DNA from: Cytophagales bacterium
GTDB taxonomy: Bacteria; Pseudomonadota; Gammaproteobacteria; Burkholderiales; Burkholderiaceae_C
Length of the DNA: 64,000 nt
Assembly (NCBI GenBank): GCA_030054145.1
Contig: JASGCK010000001.1
Span: 1-64,000 of the forward strand
Direction of reading: 5' to 3'
The notes beneath the pieces were generated by a model. That model saw only the letters and a list, made by a program, of their open reading frames with translations. It ran no database searches and was not told where the DNA came from. Position numbers and translations under genes: made by a program. The first letter of the stretch is position 1; each line of letters starts with the position of its first letter. Shown here one piece after another: positions 8,474 through 17,038 of the stretch.

Positions 8474-9541
8474 TTACGCCAACGTAACGGCTTCGGTTGT
8501 GCGCTTGGCAATACGACCAATGTTAAAAACGCTTTGACCTTGCGCTTCTAAAAATGCTTGGCAGGCCTTGCTGGATGCGGCATCCACCACAACGACCATA
8601 CCGATTCCCCAGTTGAATGTGCGTGCCATTTCGGTATCAGAGATGGCGGAGGTGGTTTGCAACCACTGAAAAACTTCGCTTTTAGGCCAAGCGTTTGTGG
8701 TGAGTTGTGCTGCCAAATGATCAGGCAACACGCGCGGAATGTTCTCCAGCAAGCCGCCGCCCGTGATGTGCGCCAAAGCTTTGATGGTGAACTCGGACGC
8801 AGGCGCTTGCAGCGCTGCCAGCACAGGCTTGACGTAAAGCTTGGTCGGTGCCATCAGCGCTTCGCGGTACGGCTTGCCATCAAGCAAGGCGGGCATAGTT
8901 GCGCCCGAGCGCTCCACGCATTTGCGCACCAAGCTAAACCCGTTAGAGTGCACGCCGCTGGATGCTAAACCCAAGATCACATCGCCTTCAGCAACATTTT
9001 TGCCGGTCAAGATTTTTGATTTTTCAACCGCGCCCACGCAAAAGCCAGCCAAGTCATATTCACCTGCTGCGTACATACCTGGCATTTCGGCTGTCTCGCC
9101 GCCAATTAAGGCACAGCCTGATTCTTCGCAACCCTTGGCAATGCCGCCCACGACGGCAGCAGCGGTGTCAATGTCGAGTTTGCCGCACGCAAAATAATCT
9201 AAAAAGAACAGTGGCTCAGCGCCTTGCACCAGTACATCGTTCACACTCATCGCAACTAGATCAATGCCGACGGTATCGTGCATCTGCCACTCAAACGCCA
9301 GTTTGAGTTTGGTTCCCACACCGTCTGTGCCCGAGACAAGTACCGGCTCTTTGAATTTTTTGGAGACTTCAAACATCGCGCCAAAACCGCCAATGCCTGC
9401 CAGCACGCCGTCCCGCATTGTGCGTTTGGCAAGGGGTTTGATGCGCTCAACCAGTGCATCACCCGCTACGATGTCAACGCCTGCATCTTTATAGTGAATG
9501 GGCGTGGCATTAAAAGTAGTCGGGACAGCGTTTGAAGTCAT
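8474..9541 (-). CDS. purM: Phosphoribosylformylglycinamidine cyclo-ligase (AIR synthetase)
   Basis: The 355-residue protein, close to the usual 345, makes AIR from FGAM and ATP in purine synthesis. It has [20 protein letters not shown] at the start, [29 protein letters not shown], the nucleotide/metal region [20 protein letters not shown], and [11 protein letters not shown]. It is divergent from the AI-2E-type permease. ATG 9541 fits the family start. A TATAAA-like box at about 9552 could serve one of the two divergent promoters. Confidence 0.97.
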   Translation of the reverse strand: MTSNAVPTTFNATPIHYKDAGVDIVAGDALVERIKPLAKRTMRDGVLAGIGGFGAMFEVSKKFKEPVLVSGTDGVGTKLKLAFEWQMHDTVGIDLVAMSVNDVLVQGAEPLFFLDYFACGKLDIDTAAAVVGGIAKGCEESGCALIGGETAEMPGMYAAGEYDLAGFCVGAVEKSKILTGKNVAEGDVILGLASSGVHSNGFSLVRKCVERSGATMPALLDGKPYREALMAPTKLYVKPVLAALQAPASEFTIKALAHITGGGLLENIPRVLPDHLAAQLTTNAWPKSEVFQWLQTTSAISDTEMARTFNWGIGMVVVVDAASSKACQAFLEAQGQSVFNIGRIAKRTTEAVTLA

Positions 9542-9590
9542 GGGGCAAGTCTATAAAATGAAGTTTCAATTTTAAGTGATAAAGATCCCT

Positions 9591-10682
9591 ATGCCCCAAG
9601 CCTTACCCAGTAAGCCTCCCCAAGCACCATGGCGTGAAAGCCTTATCTGGCTTGGCTTTGGCGTTATCGCATGGTTTATTCTTAAGCTGCTTGCGCCTGT
9701 TCTGACGCCGTTTGTGATTGCGCTGGTGCTGGCGTATTCGCTCGCGCCGCTGGTGCAAATGCTGCACCGCTGCACCAAACGCCGCTTGCCGCACGGCTTG
9801 GTGGTGGTGGTGGTTGAGCTGGGATTTATCTTGATTGTGCTTGCCGTTGTTTTGCTGATTGTCCCGATTTTGGGTAAAGAGCTGCCCATGTTGCAAGCCA
9901 AACTCCCTCGCCTTGTGGAGCGATTGAATGCCGTGCTATCGCCTGTATTGACTAGCCTTGGGATGACCTATAGCTTAGATCCCGCCAGCATCAAAAGCTT
10001 AGTCGTTAACTATTTGGAGACCAACGCCAGCGACGTTTGGATGAGCGTTTTGCCTTCACTCAAGCTGGGCGGCGGCGTTTTGTTGACGGTGCTTGGACTG
10101 GTGGTGCTTGTCCCCGTCGTCTTGTTTTATTTGCTGAATGATTGGGCGAATATGCTCCAGCGCACGGCGCATTGGATTCCGCGTGCCAAGTTGCCGCAGG
10201 TGCAAAGCTTTATCAAAGAGGCCGACGCGGTGCTTGGGCAATATATGCGCGGACAGCTGCTCGTGATGGTTGTATTGGCAATCTTTTATAGCGCAGGTTT
10301 GGCGCTGTGGGGTCTTGATTTGGCATTGCCAATTGGTGTGTTTACAGGGCTGGCGATGTGTATTCCCTACATTGGTTTTGGTATTGGTTTGATATTGGCG
10401 CTGCTGGCGGGCGTACTTCAGTTTGATGTGACCCATACCGCATTCATGCTAGCGACCGTATACGGCATGGGGCAGGTGCTGGAGGGATTTTTCCTCACGC
10501 CGCGCTTGGTTGGAGAGCGCATTGGGCTGCATCCGCTGGCGGTTATTTTTGCACTGCTTGCTTTTGGTCAGTTGTTTGGTTTTATTGGTGTGTTGGTGGC
10601 CTTGCCAGTCAGCGCCGTGCTGCTGGTGGCGCTACGTCGTTTAAGGGCGCACTACCTTGCGTCTCATCTCTACCAAGCGTGA
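9591..10682 (+). CDS. AI-2E family (PerM/YdiK-like) membrane transporter
   Basis: The protein has about 363 residues and eight hydrophobic segments. It opens with a proline-rich cytoplasmic tail (PSKPPQAPW), then SLIWLGFGVIAWFILKLLAP. The C-terminal half has the conserved LGQYMRGQLLVMVVLA, GLDLALPIGVFTGLAMCIPY and LTPRLVGERIGLHPLAVIFA. ATG 9591 is preferred over an in-frame GTG at 9576. The family exports small molecules or ions; substrates are mostly unassigned. Its TGA lies within a few bases of the hda start, so the two are probably cotranscribed. Confidence 0.9.
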   Translation: MPQALPSKPPQAPWRESLIWLGFGVIAWFILKLLAPVLTPFVIALVLAYSLAPLVQMLHRCTKRRLPHGLVVVVVELGFILIVLAVVLLIVPILGKELPMLQAKLPRLVERLNAVLSPVLTSLGMTYSLDPASIKSLVVNYLETNASDVWMSVLPSLKLGGGVLLTVLGLVVLVPVVLFYLLNDWANMLQRTAHWIPRAKLPQVQSFIKEADAVLGQYMRGQLLVMVVLAIFYSAGLALWGLDLALPIGVFTGLAMCIPYIGFGIGLILALLAGVLQFDVTHTAFMLATVYGMGQVLEGFFLTPRLVGERIGLHPLAVIFALLAFGQLFGFIGVLVALPVSAVLLVALRRLRAHYLASHLYQA

Positions 10683-10684
10683 CG

Positions 10685-11371
10685 ATGCAGCAATTTACCC
10701 TAGATGTCGCGGTGGACTTGAGTCCATCGCTAGACAATTTTTTGCCCGCTGGCAACGAGGCAGCGCATCAGCATTTGCGGCTGTGGTTGGCAGCCAAGCA
10801 AAGACCGCCCGTTCCCATTTATTTATGGGGCGAATCTGGAACAGGAAAAACCCATTTGCTGCGTGCCTTAGAGCGCGGCCTTTTAGAGCGCGGCGAGTCC
10901 TTTGGTCGCATGGATGCGGGCACGCAAGAGTCGCCTAGTTTTAATCCCACATGGCGCGTCGTGTTGATGGACGATGTGCATCGGTATGGCACCATCCAGC
11001 AGCACGCCGCATTCAATTGGTTTGTGAACAGCGCAGCCGCAGGTTGCTCGGTAGTGGCAGCGGGCAATGCCGCGCCCGCCGTGCTTTTGCTGCGCGACGA
11101 TCTCAGGTCGCGCTTTGGTTGGGGCGATATTTTTGCGCTGCAAGTCTTATCCGACGAGGCGCAAAGAGAGGTTTTGAAACAAAGCGCTCATGCGCGAGGT
11201 CTTTATCTTGGTGACGAAGTGCTGGACTACATGAATATGCGTTTTTCGCGCGACCTTGGTCATTTGATGCAGTGGCTCAACAAGCTCGATCAATACGCAT
11301 TGCAAACCAAACGCGCCATCACGGTTCCGCTTCTCAAGCAGATGCTGGATAACATTGATCAATTGATATGA
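10685..11371 (+). CDS. hda: DnaA regulatory inactivator Hda
   Basis: The protein of about 228 residues starts MQQFTLDVAVDLSPSLDNFL and has the AAA+ Walker A box LWGESGTGKTHLLRAL and Walker B VVLMDDVHRYG. The sensor/Arg region LRSRFGWGDIF and a C-terminal lid (DLGHLMQWLNKLDQYAL) follow. It lacks the DnaA DNA-binding domain, as Hda does. With the DNA-loaded clamp it stimulates ATP hydrolysis by DnaA and so limits re-initiation. An alternative GTG start at 10679 overlaps the permease stop. In relatives the HAD gene usually follows directly; here a nuclease-like gene intervenes. Confidence 0.93.
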   Translation: MQQFTLDVAVDLSPSLDNFLPAGNEAAHQHLRLWLAAKQRPPVPIYLWGESGTGKTHLLRALERGLLERGESFGRMDAGTQESPSFNPTWRVVLMDDVHRYGTIQQHAAFNWFVNSAAAGCSVVAAGNAAPAVLLLRDDLRSRFGWGDIFALQVLSDEAQREVLKQSAHARGLYLGDEVLDYMNMRFSRDLGHLMQWLNKLDQYALQTKRAITVPLLKQMLDNIDQLI

Positions 11372-11396
11372 TTTAGATAAAGATGAGGAGGAGATT

Positions 11397-12179
11397 GTGG
11401 CTTACTTAAAATTAAATTTAAAAAACCCGATTGAATCGGCCGACTATGAAGCTTGCTCGCACTTCATCACAGAGTCCGTTACCAAAATCATGAGCGATGC
11501 CATGGATAGTGGGAGGAATCAAATTGTGATTCACACCAACTTAAGGCTTGGCATTCCGATAGAGAACATCAACAAAATTGCGGGCCCATTTGTTGAGGCA
11601 TGGGCTTTTCAGACATTTGCTGACGCACTGAATGACGGCACCAATAGCTACGAGCTGTTAAACGTGGAGGCGGGTGAGCGGCTCAATATGTCGGACGTGA
11701 TTTTGCAATTCCGAAGAGTACGCCCACGCTCGACGGTGGTGACGGGGAATGTCGATATCAAGGCGACATCCTCAGAAATTGAAGGCAGTAGTACAGGGCT
11801 CAATGTCTCGTCCTTTGTTCGCATACGAAGCGCCTACGTGGCAGACCCCGATTACTTCTTTATTATTTTGTCCATCAAACATCAGGTTTTTAGAAGTCGC
11901 GATGGCACGACCAATACGATGATGGGCGTGATGGAGGTGGTGGATTTCAAGGCTTACGATTTGAAGTACATTGCCGCCAGCGACATTAACTACAACCCCG
12001 AAGCCGTTGGCGCGGGGCAATTGCAATTGCGTGACATTCACTACGTTCAATTTGAAAAGCGAACGACCAGTGAATTTTGTCATTTGCTGGATAAAAAGTT
12101 TCTAGCCACCAAAAAATCCTATCAAAAGTGGTTAGAGCTCGCCAAACAATATGAATGGATTAAAGATGAACCACCATGA
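11397..12179 (+). CDS. Predicted type II restriction endonuclease-like protein (PD-(D/E)XK fold, EcoRV/HincII-like)
   Basis: This 260-residue protein starts at GTG behind a strong ribosome site (GAGGAGGAG, 11385-11393). I recognise no close relative by name. It has E67 in a helix (PFVEAWAFQTF), D100 in MSDVILQF, and D120-I-K122 in GNVDIKATS. This E...D...DxK arrangement resembles the EcoRV active site (D74, D90-I-K92). A C-terminal GQLQLRDIHY recalls the HincII C-terminal region. It sits between hda and the HAD gene, overlaps the HAD start by 4 bp (ATGA), and has a more AT-rich codon use than its neighbours. No methyltransferase is nearby. Function is inferred from motifs only. Confidence 0.55.
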   Translation: MAYLKLNLKNPIESADYEACSHFITESVTKIMSDAMDSGRNQIVIHTNLRLGIPIENINKIAGPFVEAWAFQTFADALNDGTNSYELLNVEAGERLNMSDVILQFRRVRPRSTVVTGNVDIKATSSEIEGSSTGLNVSSFVRIRSAYVADPDYFFIILSIKHQVFRSRDGTTNTMMGVMEVVDFKAYDLKYIAASDINYNPEAVGAGQLQLRDIHYVQFEKRTTSEFCHLLDKKFLATKKSYQKWLELAKQYEWIKDEPP

Positions 12180-12847
12180 ACTTAGCCCTGTTTGATTTAG
12201 ACCACACGCTACTGCCAATTGATTCCGATCACACATGGGGTGCGTTTTGCATTGCTGAAGGGCTGGTCGATCCTGCCGAACACCAACGCCGTAATGACGA
12301 GTTTGCCGCGCAGTACCGCGCAGGCACGTTAGACATTCACGCCTACGTTGCGTTTGCCATGCGCGTGGCAGCTGCTGCGGGCAAAGACCGCGCGGCGCAG
12401 TTACATCACAAATACATGAGCGACTGGATATTGCCCGCCATGCAGCCCGAGGCCTTGGATTTGGTGCGCAGTCACCAAGCGGCTGGCGACACTTGCATCA
12501 TCATCACGGCGACCAATGAGTTTGTGACGCGCGACATTGCAACGGCGTTTGGCGTTGAACACTTGATTGCGGTTGATCTTGAGCGCGATGCCGATGGGCA
12601 CGTCACCAACCGCATTGCGGGCGTTCCGTCATTCAAAGATGGCAAGGTCATGCGCATGGGGATGTGGCTGTCTGAGCGCGGACTTGCGTGGTCAGATGTG
12701 CCCAAAAGCACTTTTTATAGTGATTCGATGAACGACCTACCGTTACTTGAGCGCGTGACACACCCCGTCGCAACGAATCCCGACGAGCGGCTGCGGGCGC
12801 TGGCGGTACAGCGACAATGGCGTATTCTGGATTTGTTCCAGACCTAG
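12176..12847 (+). CDS. HAD-IB family phosphatase (SerB-like)
   Basis: The 223-residue protein has the HAD nucleophile motif LFDLDHTLLP (DxD) at its N-terminus. Motif II is IIITATNEFVTRDIA, and motifs III/IV are the Lys in FKDGKVMRM and FYSDSMNDLPLLE. This subgroup hydrolyses phosphomonoesters; members next to pcnB in Burkholderiales are usually annotated only as HAD-IB hydrolases. Translation is probably coupled to the preceding nuclease-like gene through the ATGA overlap. pcnB follows 9 bp later. Confidence 0.9.
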   Translation: MNLALFDLDHTLLPIDSDHTWGAFCIAEGLVDPAEHQRRNDEFAAQYRAGTLDIHAYVAFAMRVAAAAGKDRAAQLHHKYMSDWILPAMQPEALDLVRSHQAAGDTCIIITATNEFVTRDIATAFGVEHLIAVDLERDADGHVTNRIAGVPSFKDGKVMRMGMWLSERGLAWSDVPKSTFYSDSMNDLPLLERVTHPVATNPDERLRALAVQRQWRILDLFQT

Positions 12848-12856
12848 ATTGATTGC

Positions 12857-14365
12857 ATGCTTAAAAAAATTATTCAAATTGTCAAAGGCGGTGGCAAAGT
12901 GGCAAGCCCCAAGCTATCCAAAGCCCTCAAGCGTGTTGAGGTTCCCGTCGACACGCATGGCGTGAACCGCGATTTGATTGACCCGCGCGCCATAGAGACC
13001 GTGGAGACCTTGCAGGATGCGGGCTTTGAGACATACATCGTGGGCGGTGCGGTGCGCGATTTGTTGCTGGGACTGCACCCCAAAGATTTTGATATCGCAA
13101 CCAGTGCCACGCCCGAGGAGGTCAAGCGCTTGTTCCGCCGCGCCTTCATCATCGGCAGGCGCTTTCGTATTGTTCACGTGATCTTTGGCGGCGGACGCAA
13201 TCACGAAGTGTTTGAAGTCTCCACCTTTCGCGCCAATGTGGACGCGGCCGACGCAACCCAGGTTAAAGGTAGTGAGAAAAGCAAGAGCAAACTAGAAGGC
13301 CTCACCCACGCGGTAGACAGCAGCGGGCGCGTGCTGCGCGACAACGTGTGGGGCGATATTGCCAGTGATGCGGCAAGGCGCGACTTTACCGTTAACGCCA
13401 TGTACTACGATCCTTCCAGCGAGGTATTAGTCGATTACCACGGCGGCATGGCGGACGCAAAAAAACGCATCATCCGCATGATTGGCGAGCCCGCAGAGCG
13501 TTACCGCGAAGACCCCGTGCGCATCATCCGCGCGGTCCGCTTTTCTGCCAAGCTGGCGCAGCTAGGCTTTAAGTTAGAGCCCAAAACACTAGAGCCGATT
13601 CCAAAACTTAAACAATTATTAAGCGATGTCCCGCCGTCGCGTATGTTTGACGAGATGTTGAAATTGGTGCAAACGGGGCACTCGCTGGCAAGCATTCAAA
13701 CGCTCAAAGGGTTGGGGTTAGAGCGCGGAATTTATCCGCTGTTAGATGTGATTGTGGAACGCGCCGACACGCCAATGGTCAAAAGAATGCTGGCTGACAC
13801 CGACGAGCGTGTGAAGGCGGGCAAGCCCGTCGCGCCGAGTTATTTGCTCGCTTGCGTGCTGTGGCAAGACGTGATCGACGGCTGGACGGCAAGGCGTGAA
13901 GGAAAAAAACCGTTCGCCAAAATCCCCACTTTCTCAGCGCTGGCACAAAGCGTAGACGCGGTGTTTGACGAGCGCATCGGCGATGTCTCGGGGCGCGGCA
14001 AACTGGGCGCGGATATGCGCGAAATTTGGATGATGCAGCCTAGATTTGAGAAGCGCGTGGGCGGCTCGCCGCATACCTTGGTGGCGCATTTACGTTTTCG
14101 CGCAGGCTTTGACTTTTTGCGGCTACGCGGTCAGTGCGGCGCAGAGTTTGGCGAGGCGAACGCAGCAGAAATTGCCGAACTGGCCGATTGGTGGCAGGAC
14201 TTCCAAGATGCCGACCACCAAGAGCGCTTGGCGATGATTGAAGAGGTGAAGCGGCAACCCAAAGCGCCAAGTGCTACGGGCGTTAAGAGCGCTAAGCCAC
14301 GGCGAACGCGTAAACCAAAATCGAGTCAATCGCATGGTGACGGTCTATCTAGCGCTGGGGTCTAA
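12857..14365 (+). CDS. pcnB: Poly(A) polymerase I
   Basis: The 502-residue protein belongs to the class II nucleotidyltransferases: YIVGGAVRDLLLGLHPKDFD carries the GG and DxD catalytic motifs near residue 60. FRRAFIIGRRFRIVHV and the neck region ERYREDPVRIIRAVRFSAKL follow. The basic C-terminal tail (KSAKPRRTRKPKSS) is typical of PcnB rather than of the CCA-adding enzyme. It adds 3' poly(A) tails that promote RNA decay. The 3' end overlaps the start of folK by 32 bp, so the two are likely translationally coupled. Confidence 0.95.
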   Translation: MLKKIIQIVKGGGKVASPKLSKALKRVEVPVDTHGVNRDLIDPRAIETVETLQDAGFETYIVGGAVRDLLLGLHPKDFDIATSATPEEVKRLFRRAFIIGRRFRIVHVIFGGGRNHEVFEVSTFRANVDAADATQVKGSEKSKSKLEGLTHAVDSSGRVLRDNVWGDIASDAARRDFTVNAMYYDPSSEVLVDYHGGMADAKKRIIRMIGEPAERYREDPVRIIRAVRFSAKLAQLGFKLEPKTLEPIPKLKQLLSDVPPSRMFDEMLKLVQTGHSLASIQTLKGLGLERGIYPLLDVIVERADTPMVKRMLADTDERVKAGKPVAPSYLLACVLWQDVIDGWTARREGKKPFAKIPTFSALAQSVDAVFDERIGDVSGRGKLGADMREIWMMQPRFEKRVGGSPHTLVAHLRFRAGFDFLRLRGQCGAEFGEANAAEIAELADWWQDFQDADHQERLAMIEEVKRQPKAPSATGVKSAKPRRTRKPKSSQSHGDGLSSAGV

Positions 14366-14804
14366 TTTGGGCGACCCTGCCCACAACCTAGAGCTGGCGC
14401 GGCTTGCCATTGCCGCGTTGCCGCAGACCAAGCTGGTAGCGGCTTCCAGCGTACACACAACCGAACCAGTGAATGCTGAAGGCGATGATTTTGCCAATAG
14501 CGTGGTCAAAATTGAAACGGAATTGAGCGCTTACGCGTTGCTTGATGCGCTGCAAAAAATTGAAATGAATTTTGGCCGGCCTTGTCCTGACTCACCCAGT
14601 AGAAACGCGCTAAGCCAAGCGGGTCAAGGCTTAGCGGGCGGCGTGCCGTTGAAGCCCGCACGCACACTCGATCTGGACATCTTGCTCTACGGTGACTCGC
14701 GCATCGATAGCCCTAAGTTGACCGTGCCGCATCCGCGCATGCGAGAGCGGGCATTTGTGATGCTGCCGTTGGCGGAGATTGCACCTGAGCTAGCGCTCAC
14801 ATGA
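14334..14804 (+). CDS. folK: HPPK, 6-hydroxymethyl-7,8-dihydropterin pyrophosphokinase
   Basis: The protein is 156 residues from ATG 14334 (MVTVYLALGSNLGDPAHNLE). It has FANSVVKIETEL, the catalytic loop RTLDLDILLYG, and VPHPRMRERAFVMLPLAEI, all defining HPPK, which makes the activated pterin for folate synthesis. Between FGRP and the RTLDLDILL motif there is an extra stretch of roughly 20 residues rich in Ser, Gly and Ala. It coincides with a 9-bp perfect inverted repeat in the DNA. The extra loop is just before the metal-binding Asp pair but may be tolerated. The downstream 124 bp to the DUF47 gene shows no gene. Confidence 0.94.
   Translation: MVTVYLALGSNLGDPAHNLELARLAIAALPQTKLVAASSVHTTEPVNAEGDDFANSVVKIETELSAYALLDALQKIEMNFGRPCPDSPSRNALSQAGQGLAGGVPLKPARTLDLDILLYGDSRIDSPKLTVPHPRMRERAFVMLPLAEIAPELALT
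14608..14636. repeat. Perfect inverted repeat inside folK
   Basis: CGCTAAGCC (14608-14616) and GGCTTAGCG (14628-14636) form a 9-bp perfect stem with an 11-base loop. They lie exactly in the extra loop of FolK. The repeat differs in sequence from the element in leuS and the helicase. Confidence 0.8.
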
Positions 14805-14928
14805 GTGATATTTGATGCGAAATGGGCTGCGCAAGAGACGCGAATGCATGCGCAGCATTTGCAAAAGCATCAAGGGCAAGCTGTTCGCCCGTAGAATCTA
14901 GCGCAATCATTTTTAACTTGGAGTCCCC

Positions 14929-15576
14929 ATGCTGTTTAGCAAATTACTGCCCAAAGAAGGCAACTTTTTTGAAATGTTTAATCATCACGCGGACTGCATT
15001 GTGGAGGCGGCTCGTGCATTTTCTAAGCTGGTGGCCAATTACAGTGACCCACATTTGCGCGAAACCTACAACCGCGATGTGGACAATGCCGAGCACGCGG
15101 CTGATCGCATCACGGCGGATGTGAATCGTTTGATTCACAAGACCTTCATCACGCCAATTGACCGCGAGCAAATCCATTCGCTAATTAATACGATGGACGA
15201 CGTGGCGGACTTGATCCAAGATTGCGCGGAAGCGATGGCGCTGTATGACCTCAAGCACACCACGGATGAAATTTTGCGCTTGACGGATATCAGCCTCAAG
15301 TGTTGCGAGCGTTTGAAAGATGCGGTGGCGATGCTGTCGAATGTCGCGGATGCTAAAACAGCTGAAGCGGCGCTCAAAACCTGCGAGGAAATTGACAAGC
15401 TGGAGTCGGATGCCGACCGCGTGATGCGTAGTGCGATGAGCAAACTCTTTCGCGAAGAGCCTGAAGTGCGCGAAGTGATTAAGCTCAAAGCGATTTACGA
15501 GCTCCTAGAGACGATTACGGACAAGTGCGAAGACGTAGCCAATCACATCGAAGGCATTGTGCTGGAGAACTCTTAA
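14929..15576 (+). CDS. DUF47 / PhoU-like phosphate transport accessory protein
   Basis: The 215-residue all-helical protein starts MLFSKLLPKEGNFFEMFNHH, a strong signature of the DUF47 (Pit accessory) family. It has repeated acidic helices such as NTMDDVADLIQDCAEAM and ETITDKCEDVANHIEGIVLE. Family members pair with Pit-type transporters and are thought to modulate phosphate uptake. A GGAG ribosome site precedes ATG 14929. Its TAA overlaps the ATG of the Pit gene by one base (TAATG), implying coupled translation. Confidence 0.93.
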   Translation: MLFSKLLPKEGNFFEMFNHHADCIVEAARAFSKLVANYSDPHLRETYNRDVDNAEHAADRITADVNRLIHKTFITPIDREQIHSLINTMDDVADLIQDCAEAMALYDLKHTTDEILRLTDISLKCCERLKDAVAMLSNVADAKTAEAALKTCEEIDKLESDADRVMRSAMSKLFREEPEVREVIKLKAIYELLETITDKCEDVANHIEGIVLENS

Positions 15577-16586
15577 TGGATATCCAGCCTGCTGCGTTTT
15601 GGATGGTTGCCATGCTCGTGATGCTGGCGCTCGCGTTCGATTTCATGAATGGCTTTCATGATTCAGCTAACTCCATTGCAACCGTGGTATCTACGGGTGT
15701 TTTGAGACCTGGGCAAGCGGTGTTGTTTGCTGCTTTTTTTAACGTCGCCGCCATTTTTATTTTCCAGCTTAGCGTGGCATCGACCGTTGGCAAGGGCTTG
15801 GTGACGCCTGGCATTGTGGATACGCACGTTGTGTTTGGCGCTTTGATTGGCGCGCTTTTATGGAACATCATCACTTGGTACTACGGCATTCCTAGCAGCT
15901 CATCCCATGCATTATTGGGCGGTATCGCTGGTGCGGCAATTGCTAAAGCAGGCGCAGGCGTGTTGATTGCAGGAAAAATTTTGCAGACCGTGTTGTGGAT
16001 TTTTCTCTCGCCATTGCTGGGCTTTTTGATGGCGTCGCTGATGATGGTGGCGGTGGCTTGGATTTTTCGGCGTGCCACGCCATCGCGCGTAGATAAATGG
16101 TTTCGGCGTGGACAACTTTTTTCTGCCGCAGCCTATAGCTTGGGGCACGGCGGGAATGATTCGCAAAAAACGATTGGCATTATTTGGATGCTTTTGATTG
16201 CTACGGGATACACCGCAGCGGACGCAAAAATACCGCCTAACTGGGTTATCGTTAGCTGCTATTTGGCAATTGGTATGGGGACGCTGTTTGGTGGTTGGCG
16301 CATCGTCAAAACCATGGGACAAAAAATTACCAAGCTCAAACCCGTGGGCGGTTTTTGCGCTGAAACGGGCGGCGCGATCACGCTATTTTTAGCCAGCTAT
16401 TTGGGCATTGCCGTATCGACCACACACACCATTACGGGCGCGATTGTGGGCGTGGGATCGACACAGCGTGCTAGCGCCGTGCGCTGGGGCGTGGCAGGCA
16501 ATATTATTTGGGCGTGGATTTTTACGATTCCTGCCAGCGCTTTTGTTGCAGCCATTGGTTACTGGATTAGCTTGCAGCTTTTCTAA
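15576..16586 (+). CDS. pit: PiT-family inorganic phosphate transporter
   Basis: The 336-residue inner-membrane protein has about ten hydrophobic segments and both copies of the PiT signature: ALAFDFMNGFHDSANSIATV near the start and SLGHGGNDSQKTIGI in the second half. GIPSSSSHALLGG and VSTTHTITGAIVG are the matching re-entrant loops. The family imports phosphate, often as metal-phosphate, with protons. It is directly coupled to the DUF47 gene. Its 3' end overlaps the convergent TM2-like gene by 4 bp. Confidence 0.95.
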   Translation: MDIQPAAFWMVAMLVMLALAFDFMNGFHDSANSIATVVSTGVLRPGQAVLFAAFFNVAAIFIFQLSVASTVGKGLVTPGIVDTHVVFGALIGALLWNIITWYYGIPSSSSHALLGGIAGAAIAKAGAGVLIAGKILQTVLWIFLSPLLGFLMASLMMVAVAWIFRRATPSRVDKWFRRGQLFSAAAYSLGHGGNDSQKTIGIIWMLLIATGYTAADAKIPPNWVIVSCYLAIGMGTLFGGWRIVKTMGQKITKLKPVGGFCAETGGAITLFLASYLGIAVSTTHTITGAIVGVGSTQRASAVRWGVAGNIIWAWIFTIPASAFVAAIGYWISLQLF

Positions 16587-17014
16587 ACAGTTTTTAGCAC
16601 GCTTTCAAAATACCGCTGACCCGTAAACGCAATGACCGACATCAAGGCGGTTGCGCCGATTAACAAAGCCACAATAACCGCAAAAATGCCAAGGCCTGAG
16701 CTATCTCCCGCCGCCGCATCGCTGGCTGCAGCTGGGTTGTAGTTGGCGTTCCATTTGGTTTTGTCCATTAAGCCAAAGACAATGCTTGAAAGGCACGCCA
16801 CTGCTAGTGAAGCGCCAAAGAGCGGCATCAAAGCCCAGGCAAAGCGATCATCTTGTCCCAGCACCACCATGCGGCGCATGCCATAAAGTCCGATGCTACT
16901 GGCAAGGATGTGCAGCCAGCCCCACTTGTCGGCAAGTCCCTTGAGATAAAAGCGGTGCGCCCCCCATGTGCCGAGTAGCAAAGACAAGTAGGTGGCAAGC
17001 GTTTTGTTTTTCAT
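16583..17014 (-). CDS. TM2-domain-like small membrane protein
   Basis: The 143-residue protein starts MKNKTLATYLSLLLGTWGAH and continues RFYLKGLADKWGWLH, the pattern of TM2-type proteins (GxxGxHRFYLG). Three to four hydrophobic segments follow, with the last at residues 105-130. The linker around residues 90-105 is rich in Ala, Ser and Asp. Function is unknown; such proteins are inner-membrane and widely distributed. It lies between the convergent pit gene and the rhlE-like helicase on the same strand. Confidence 0.75.
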   Translation of the reverse strand: MKNKTLATYLSLLLGTWGAHRFYLKGLADKWGWLHILASSIGLYGMRRMVVLGQDDRFAWALMPLFGASLAVACLSSIVFGLMDKTKWNANYNPAAASDAAAGDSSGLGIFAVIVALLIGATALMSVIAFTGQRYFESVLKTV

Positions 17015-17038
17015 GTTGAGCCAAAATTTGAAAGCCGC

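Noticed and set aside
14805-14928. GCTGCGC/GCGCAGC inverted repeat between folK and the DUF47 gene as a terminator
   Set aside because: The loop is long and no T-run follows on either strand; no other feature is seen there.
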